From: Adiantum capillus-veneris
Lineage: Eukaryota; Streptophyta; Polypodiopsida; Polypodiales; Pteridaceae
Length of the DNA stretch: 64,000 nt
Reading direction: 5' to 3'
Assembly: GCA_014529385.2 (NCBI GenBank)
Contig: CM043945.1
Coordinates: 145,189,741-145,253,740, forward strand
Shown here: one piece after another, positions 56,680 to 64,000 of the stretch
Layout: each line of letters opens with the position of its first letter
How positions within the stretch are numbered: the stretch's first letter is position 1
Notes under the pieces: generated by a model
Databases searched by the model: none
What the model was told of the DNA's origin: nothing
What the model saw: only the letters and a program-made list of their open reading frames with translations
Translations under genes and position numbers: made by a program

Positions 56680-59228
56680 ACAAGCCGTAGGTCAAATGGA
56701 TAGAAGAAACGCCCAAAATACAAGCTGTTTTTGAAGTCCAGTTGGGTTTTTCTATGGAAAAATGCAAACGGACTTCATAAACGGCTTCTACGCCGTAGGT
56801 CAAATCCGGTTGCGTTTTTCTATGGAAAAACGCAAACGGACTTCGGAAATGGCTTCTATGCCTACCGAAACCATCCGTAGTCCATTAGGTAGTCTTAAGG
56901 CAATGTCAAGAGCGTGTATGGCAAGCCGTAGGTCAAACGAACAGAAGAAACGTCAAATACACAAGCCGTAGGTCAAATCCGGTTGCGTTTTTCTACGAAA
57001 AAACGCAGACGGTCTTCGAAAACTGATTCTATGCCTACCGAAACCATCCGTAGTCCATTAGGTAGTCTTTAGGCAATGTCAAGAGCGCGTATGGCAAGCC
57101 GTAGGTCAAACGGATAGAAGAAACGTCAAATACACAAGCCGTAGGTCAAATCCGATTGCGTTTTTCTACGGAAAAACGCAGACGGACTTCGGAAACTAAT
57201 TCTACGCCTACCGAAACTATCCGTAGTCCAATAAGTAGTCTTAAGGTAATGTCAAGACCGTGTATGGCAAGCCATAGATTAAGCGGACAGAAGAAACGTC
57301 AAATACACAAGCCGTAGGTCAAATCCGGTTACGTTTTTCTACGAAAAAACGCAAACGGACTTCGAAAATGGCTTCTATGCCTATTGAAACCATCCGTAGA
57401 CGATTAAGTAGTCTTTAAGCAACGTCAAGAGCGCGTATGGCAAGCCGTAAGTCAAACGGATAGAAGAAACGCCAAATATACAAGCCGTAGGTCAAATCCG
57501 ATTGCGTTTTTCTATGGAAAAACGCAAACGGACTTCGGAAATGGCTTCTATGCCTACCAAAACCATCCGTAGTTCATTAAGTAGTCTTAAAGCAATGTCA
57601 AGAGTGTGTATGGCAAGCCGTAGGTCAATGGGTTTGAATTAACGCCAAATACACAAGCCGTAGGTCAAATCCGGTTGCGTTTTTCTACGAAAAAATGCAA
57701 ACAAATTTCGAAAATGACTTCTATGCCTACTGAAACCATCCGTAGTCCATTAGGTAGTCTTAAAGCAATGTCAAGAGCGCGTATGGCAAGCCGTAGGTCA
57801 AACGGATAGAAGCAACGCCAAATACACAAGCCGTAGGCCAAATCCGGTTGCGTTTTTCTATGGAAAAACGCAAACGGACTTCGGAAATGGCTTCTATACC
57901 TACCGAAACCATCCGTAGTCCATTAGGTAGTCTTAAGGCAATTTCAAGAGTGTGTATGGAAAGTCGTAGGTCAAACGGACAAAAGAAACGTCAAATACAC
58001 AAGCAGTATGTCAAATCCGGTTGCGTTTTTCTACGGAAAAACGTAGACGGTCTTCGAAAACTGATTTTATGCCTACCAAAACCATCCGTAGTCCATTAGG
58101 TAGTCTTTAGGCAATGTCAAGAGCGTGTATGGCAATCCGTAGGTCAAACGGATAGAAAAAACGCTAAATACACAAGCCGTAGGTCAAATCCGGTTGCGTT
58201 TTTCTATGAAAAAACGCAAACGGACTTCGAAAATGGCTTCTATGTCTACCGAAACCATCCGTAGTCCATTAGGTAGTCTTAAGGCAATGTCAAGAGCGTG
58301 TATGGCAAGCCGTAGGTCAAACGAACAGAATAAACGTCAAATACACAAGCCGTAGGTCAAATTCGGTTTCGTTTTTCTACGAAAAAACGCAGACGGTCTT
58401 CGGAAACTGATTCTATGCCTACCGAAACCATCCGTAGTTCATTAGGTAGTCTTTAGGCAATGTCAAAAGCACGTAGGGCCAGCCGTAGGTCAAACGGATA
58501 GAAGAAACGCTAAATACACAAGCCGTAGGTCAAATCTGATTGCGTTTTTCTACGAAAAAACGCAAACGGACTTCGGAAACTGATTCTATGCCTACCGAAA
58601 CCATCCGTAGTCCATTAAGTAGTCTTAAGGCAATGTCAAGACCATGTATGGCAAGCCGTAGGTTAAACGGACAGAAGAAACGTCAAATACACAAGCCATA
58701 GGTCAAATCCGGTTACGTTTTTCTACGAAAAAATGCAAACGGACTTTGGAAATGGCTTCTATGCCTATTGAAACCATCCGTAGTTCATTAAGTAGTCTTA
58801 AAGCAATGTAAAGAGCGTGTATGGCAAGCCGTAGGTCAATGGGTTTGAATTAACGCCAAATACACAAGCTGTAGGTCAAATCGGGTTGCATTTTTCTATG
58901 GAAAAACGCAAACGGATTTCGGAAATGACTTCTATGCCTACTGAAACCATCCGTAGTCCATTAGGTAGTCTTAAAGCAATGTCAAGAGCGCGTATGGCAA
59001 GCCGTAGGTCAATGGGTTTGAATTAACGCCAAATACACAAGCCGTATATCAAATCCGGTTACGTTTTTCTACGAAAAAACGCAAATGGATTTCGAAAATG
59101 ACTTCTATGCCTACTGAAACCATCCGTAGTCCATTAGGTAGTTTTAAAACAATGTCAAGAGCGCGTATGGCAAGCCGTAGGTCAAACGGATAGAAGAAAC
59201 GCCAAATACACAAGCCGTAGGTCAAATA
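56680..59228 (+). repeat. 173-bp tandem array, about 15 units with constant period
   Basis: The phrase caagccgtaggtcaaat.cg begins at 56962, 57135, 57308, 57481, 57654, 57827, 58000, 58173, 58346, 58519, 58692, 58865, 59038 and 59211, that is every 173 bases with no net indel. One and a half older, worn units lie to the left. Each unit has a second caagccgtaggtcaaa about 47 bases upstream and a palindrome gcgtttttctacgaaaaaacgc-type hairpin. Units differ by substitutions only. Confidence 0.97.
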
Positions 59229-59258
59229 GGGAAATAGAAAGAGAGAGAGATAGAGAAG

Positions 59259-59320
<62 letters not shown>

Positions 59321-59395
59321 AAAATAGGAAAATAGAGAGAGAAAGAGAGATAGCGAGAGCGATATCGAGAGAGAGAGAGAAAGAGGGATAGCCGT
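59229..59395. repeat. Imperfect (GA)n after the 173-bp array
   Basis: GA-rich run with gataga and gaaata interruptions; the pure part is 59263-59317. Confidence 0.9.
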
Positions 59396-59655
59396 TGGAT
59401 GTTGAAGAAACTATGGAACTAAAAGAAGCAAAGGGGTTTTGCCCGCTACATGCATTGCCATGTACACCTGGGAGTGCACGTATGTGTCTACCCATATAGG
59501 ATTTGACCAATAAAGACGAGATTTTGACCCGGTGGTCTTGATCTCCGTACACCTCTGGACCGAGGTGTACGGATATTGGGCAAGACTAGAGAATACGAGG
59601 TAGTTTACATTGTGAGGAGTATATATATTAAAACAACATTCATAATCATTGTAGA

Positions 59656-61868
59656 TGGCAACTTCATCAACTAACATGGAGGAAGATTGCATGCTCATGC
59701 ACACTCTGCAAGTATCAAATCCTGCGCAAGCGTAGGATATGTAATGAGCATGTGCACAAGTACGGAGAGTTTGCTAAAGAAACCGTACAGAATCTACGAT
59801 ATGACTCCTACGGAACGGGCATTGATTTTCGCGACATAGCACCTACATCTGAGAGAGAGAGAAAAAGGATTATGCGTGAAGGTCCAACCAATATAGAGCC
59901 AAAGATGAAAGTAGAAAAGGACTTACAGACAGAAGACGACGGCATGGAGGAGACGCTGGATGCCTTCTTCCAGACAAGCGAGGAGAACGCTAACGAAGCA
60001 GCACAAGAAGCCGTGCGCCTATCTCCTGAAGACATGTCGAGGAAGTTGGCACGTCAACCAATTTATGAAGGCGCCAAAATATCGACGCTTCGTACTTGTC
60101 TAGCGTTTTTGAATTTTCAGTCAGTGTACGAGTGGTCAGATGCAAGCGTCACTGCTTTATTTAGGTACGTAATTTACAAAAGAGATTTTCCGATTGCAAC
60201 GGTGACGTGCTTGGAGAGCTTTTTAATTTAATGTGGCTTAAACAGGTTGTTGCGGGAGCAACTTCTCCCGGCTGGCAATGAAATGCCCCTCTCCAGGCTA
60301 GACGCAAAGCAACTATTGCCCTCACTTGGCTTGGACTACAACAACATTCATGCATGTCCAAATGATTGCATTCTTTTTCGCAATGAATTCGCAGATTGTC
60401 TGTCATGTCCTAAGTGCGAAGCAATGTGCTACAAACAAGATGCAGTTGGCGAGACATTGCCAACTAAAGTGTTGCGGCATTTCCCTATTATTCCTATGAT
60501 AAAAAGCATGTTTCATTGTGGTTCCATTGCAAAGTTGATGCGGTGGCATTCTACGAATAGATCCACTGATGCAACATTTAGGGTGTCTGATGATTCAAAG
60601 GCCTGGAGGCATATTGAAGATACCTGGCCACATTTTAAGAGTGAACCACGCAATTTGTGTTTGGGCATGGCAATGGATGGAGTCAATCCATTTGGCTTGA
60701 GAAGCTCGTCATGGAGCACTTGGCCTGTGTGCCTTATCAATTACAACCTCCCGCCGTGGCTTGCCATCAAGAAGGGTCATTTGATATTAAGCTTGATTGT
60801 ACCTGGTGGAGTGATGAGGAGGATGCAAGACTGGTGGGAGAGGAGCTGCAAGGGCAAGGGGTGCCGAAGAAAATGAACGACGCCATGCGAGAAAAGATCA
60901 TGAAGTTCTGTATACTAAATTCAGCGCCGATGCAAAAATGGCTTGAAAGGTACGAAGAAGAGAAAGAGAGACGCAATAGGGAGAGACACGATTTCACGCG
61001 AAGCCGAACGACTAGAGGTTTATTCTTGCCAGACTATCTCGCTCCTCTACCTGAATTCCCTACAATGGCATGGTTGGACAAGACAGTGAGAGCAGCTCGA
61101 CAGATCGGAGAACCCATATCTTTAGAAGAGGAAGAGCTGGCTATTGGATGTGACTGGAAGTATCATACATACATGGCACTATGGTCGCATGGAAAGCATT
61201 TCAGAACACAACAAATTGACAGCAGAAGAAACACGTTTGACAGTGGGGTAATGGTTATTTTCATGCAAAAGAGTAGGGTTAGTGCCAGATACACGAATGA
61301 GAGCACTAGCAACCTAGATTACCCTGGTCTAGTGTCAGATATCCTGAAAGTAAGCTTCAGGCGGTTTGAGATGTTTTTGTTGGATGTGAAGTGGTTCAAG
61401 GTGATTACTTCTGGTCGCAATGCAACGGTACGTAGAGATGGAAACAAACTTGTGCAAATAGATTCTACAAAGGTTTGGATAGATGCGAGCGACACATTTG
61501 CTCTCCCCGAACATTGGGAGCAAGTGTTCTTTGTACCGGACCCTCGAGAGTGACAGTGGTGGTTTGTGGTTCAGGTTGCTCCAAGAAATAAACAAGTATT
61601 TGAAGGGCAAGATCTTCTGGAGGAAAGTCAGTCAAACGACGTCCATACTACTGTGACATTAGATGAGATGGATGAAGGTATGGCAGAGGAAGCTGACAGA
61701 TATACGAGGAATGACGCAGACGAGCCAGAATTGACACTTGTAGATGAGATCCAATGGATGAAGACAATCTGCCAGAACGAGTTGGGACAGAGTTATGTTT
61801 GCAATTAGAGATAGACGATGAAACGGTGCAAGAACTTATCGATGATGCCTCACTCGTCGAGGCCTAGG
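59656..61868 (+). pseudogene. CACTA TNP2-type transposase with internal deletion
   Basis: TNP2 is the CACTA transposase. The ATG at 59656 is out of frame with the rest; a slip near 59690 leads to a C-S-C-x2-C zinc-like head (about 59689-59720) and an acidic linker. LARQPIYEGAKISTL leads to an 81-bp intron (60165-60245). The second exon carries the Transposase_21 text IHACPNDCILFRNEF, CPKCEAMCYK, KVLRHFPIIP and GVNPFGLRSSSWSTWPV. Near 60810 it jumps, with a frame change, to the later ELQGQGVPKKMND and a DUF4216-like region (DYPGLVSDILKVSF, DVKWFKV, DSTKVWID, EQVFFVPDPRE). The catalytic middle is therefore missing. A TGA at 61551-61553 interrupts the DUF4216 frame, and another slip lies near 61795. 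Confidence 0.88.
60165..60245 (+). other. TNP2 intron
   Basis: 81 bp, TTTAG|gtacgt ... taaacag|GTTG. Removal keeps the frame and joins ..VTALF to LLREQLLP, as in related transposases. The intron has survived, so the gene did not pass through RNA. Confidence 0.8.
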
Positions 61869-61974
61869 CCTGTAAGTGTTTGTGTGAAGACGTTGATTTA
61901 AAATTAAGCTTAAAGTTAATTTAAATAACTGTGTTCTGACGCTTTATTTTACTTTCTTTGTGCAAGACTTTAGT

Positions 61975-63114
61975 ATGGCAGACCAGTTTCTAGATACCGC
62001 TTCTATGAGTGTAGATGCATTCATGGGCTTCGTTACATGGATGACGCCTGCTCAGATGGCAGAGGCTTCTTAGTACTGGGTAGCCAGAGGCACGGGTACT
62101 ACGCCTCCGGGCTTCACACCCGAGGGTACGACGCCTAGGGGGGGGACACCTATGGGGGGGAGGGGGGACGCCTATGGGTACGACGCCTGCTTCTCCCATC
62201 ACGGCCGCTTCGACACCTAGGGGTGGGGCAGAGGCGGGTACGTCCTCATCTCCGCAGCACAGGCGCACTCGCCGATCTCGGCAATCGTCAGGTGGAGGTG
62301 GTGGTTGCTGTGGAGGAGGGTCCACAGATGCTTCGACCCCTCCTTGCTCACGACCCCCGTCCTACCCAGGCACACCTCTCGACACACCTCTTGGTACACC
62401 TCGGACACCTTGGGGGGCACACGATCCTAGTGCCTCCAAGCTCTATACTGTACAGCCATATGGTTCTGCTGACATGGATAGAGTCGGGACTAACATGAGA
62501 CAGCGGATTCGCCAGCTCGCGGAGCTACATTTTTCGACCAGCATTCTGATGTCTTGGGATCAATAGGAAAAGGACAAAGTCACTTACATAGTGGAGACCA
62601 TCCTGAGAGAGTACCAGCCTGCTCCGGGTTCTAACGTTGTTCCGAGGAGGTGGATCAAGGGTGTTTCACGGGACACCGTGAAACATCGACGAGATGCAGC
62701 TCGGAAGGCTTTCAGGACCGGTTCGCCGAAGCCTTCGGGCATCCCGCACGAGACGTGGCTGCAGATCAGGGAGGATGAGCGGACAGCGGCCACGCGGTTC
62801 AGACAGCAGCGTGAGGCCGCGCAGATACGACAGATGACCAGGGGGACATCTCATCTTGGCAGCGGAGGCTTCGACACCTTTTGCTACGAGTTTGTGAGTT
62901 TCTAATCCAATCTTAACTATTGCGTTTTTTAAAACGCGATGAATCATGTATTCTTATTACTCTGATTTTTGTATAAACGCAGAATCTTGCGATGCATCGA
63001 GCCCTGACACGTCAGGAGGAGTCAGATGGATATCGCAGAGGTATCTAGGAAGTATTGAATGATCTTGATGCTTCAGGAGAGCCTGTAAACTGGGCGGCCT
63101 TACAGTCTCGCTGA
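61975..63114 (+). pseudogene. TNPA-like second CACTA gene (Ptta/En/Spm family)
   Basis: ATG 61975 opens MADQFLDTASMSVDAFMGFV. A stop near 62070 interrupts it, and a Thr/Pro/Gly-rich linker of TTPRGGTP type follows (62098-62420). The conserved part is VVPRRWIKGVSRDTVKHRRD, GIPHETWLQIREDERTA and RQMTRGTSHLGSGGFDTF, as in the plant transposase family PF03004 that binds subterminal repeats. An 89-bp intron (62894-62982, TTT|gtgagt ... acgcag|AAT) leads to NLAMHRALTRQEESDGYRRG. A TAG near 63046 breaks the frame, which then runs to TGA at 63112. A further stop at 62565 separates the linker from the domain. Expected downstream partner of TNP2. Confidence 0.78.
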
Positions 63115-63858
63115 TCGCTTGAGGCGAGACGTTAATATGTGTGAGTTGATTTAATTAATTAAGTATATGTGAAGTAATATCAATACTAATTTTTTGAGTT
63201 GTCCTATGTGCAGGTTGTGATGCCTAGTCATCAGTGGACCGGATTTCATATATATGCTTTGTGAGACACAAACACGCTTCTGTGTCTCCTTTTGTATAGA
63301 CATATATATATAGTTATGATTATTGTTCAGACAATTATTGTTTTCCTTATGGTTATGGTTATTGTTGATGGGGGCTTTTCACAAGCCAAGCTCCCATACC
63401 CCTCTTCTCTCGTCCCCACCCCATGAAAACCCCCTCTTAGGGAGGGAGTGATAAAAGGCATTGGAAAAAGTAAGAAAAAAAATAAAGTATGATTATGTAA
63501 ATATATAAGAAAGGTAAAATAGGCCACCTCATGCTTGCGGGGTAGCCCATCCCCACCTTGCTTCCTTTTTCTTCATTGTTGCCCCGCCGGGTGTCCCTTT
63601 TCCTATCCTCCACTCAAAAGGTCAACCCCCTCTCTCTTCCCCTTGTCCTTTCTCCTTTCTCTCTCCCCTCAAGCTACCCCACCTCTCACCAGTAATGCAT
63701 TATAACTCACCAATAATGCACCCTAACTCACATGCAACTTACCCTATCTTCCAAAATAGTATACCCCATCCCCTCTTTCTCTCTCCTATCATATCCCATG
63801 ACCCAAATACCCCCCTCTCTCTCTAAAGGGCACCATGTCTTGGCATTATGTGGCAGTT
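63115..63858. other. Unassigned CACTA interior, CT-rich
   Basis: AT-rich to 63360, then pyrimidine-rich with many cctctctc and cccc runs. No ORF or motif recognised. Confidence 0.5.
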
Positions 63859-64000
63859 GCCGAGGCGTGAGATGACACCCAGGATGGCACCGCTGATGCT
63901 GTGGTGGGAGTACACCCAGATTAGCCCAGCTGGATACTGCAGTTTTGTTTTGCTGTGGCGTGAGGATGACGCCCAGGTTCGCACCGTTGTTGCTGTGGCG
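63859..64000. repeat. Start of a 96-bp spaced repeat at the window edge
   Basis: gaggcgtgagatgacaccca (63859) recurs as gtggcgtgaggatgacgccc (63955), about 46 related bases each, 96 bases apart. The window ends inside the second copy. Confidence 0.6.

Larger units (their letters stand above)
55697..64000 (+). mobile_element. CACTA (En/Spm) element, 5' end to beyond the window
   Basis: It starts CACTACAACATAAC at 55697 inside a PPR pseudogene. The terminus (55697-55890) has inverted and direct subterminal repeats of TATATCGACG. Inside lie a LINE 3' fragment, a 173-bp tandem array, and plus-strand TNP2 and TNPA-like genes. No opposite CACTA end is in the window. The terminus and the genes could belong to two elements, but the strand and order are as expected for one. 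Confidence 0.7.

Noticed and set aside
56680-59228. Regularly spaced repeats resembling a CRISPR array
   Set aside because: The units are contiguous and the intervening sequence is itself repeated, with no unique spacers; the setting is a plant transposon.
61990-62325. Pro-rich minus-strand frame
   Set aside because: It is antisense to the Thr/Pro/Gly-rich linker of the TNPA-like gene.

Overview
This window reads as nuclear DNA of a land plant with a large, repeat-swollen genome. The evidence is plant-type Ty3/gypsy and Ty1/copia LTR retrotransposons, a CACTA DNA transposon with TNP2 and TNPA-like genes, plant LINEs, fragments of pentatricopeptide-repeat (PPR) genes, GT-AG introns and many long (GA)n/(CA)n arrays. 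The PPR wording and the density of transposons suggest a fern or other non-seed plant, but that is only an impression. I saw no rRNA, tRNA, CRISPR or bacterial operon.

Layout. 1-8843: element A, a gypsy-like LTR element with gag and protease but no polymerase, sits inside the 5' LTR of element B, a deletion derivative; the 3' LTR of B preserves the empty site. 8844-17031: LINE, copia and gypsy C fragments cut by two minus-strand elements (F1, F2) with a Met-tRNA primer site. 17540-19489: minus-strand gypsy D. 19490-29218: a candidate minus-strand element E whose roughly 2-kb direct repeats each contain a PPR fragment. 29226-30554: two LINE 3' ends. 30982-35032: an inverted copy of the A-in-B region. 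35033-38207: a second A-family copy arranged as a palindrome. 38208-42410: a LINE interrupted by element G (TSD ctggg). 43320-43869: two exons of an MCM8-like gene on the minus strand, the only plausible intact host coding sequence. 44440-46312: a LINE. 46421-55190: mostly unassigned DNA with one copia remnant. 55196-55696: a PPR pseudogene. 55697 to the right edge: a CACTA element containing a 173-bp tandem array with constant period, then an internally deleted TNP2 gene and a TNPA-like gene.

How the parts relate. Almost all coding sequence belongs to mobile elements, and most of it is broken. Several LTR elements (A, E, G) lack reverse transcriptase and integrase and carry long acidic reading frames of unknown function instead. 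A, B and D start with similar LTR ends (TGTCAC) behind similar purine tracts, so one autonomous relative could serve them all (inference). The LINE family ends in (TC)n, which explains several microsatellites. A GGAACG-rich hAT-like family has inserted at least three times. The MCM8 promoter region carries a 37-bp tandem duplication and an E2F-like site.
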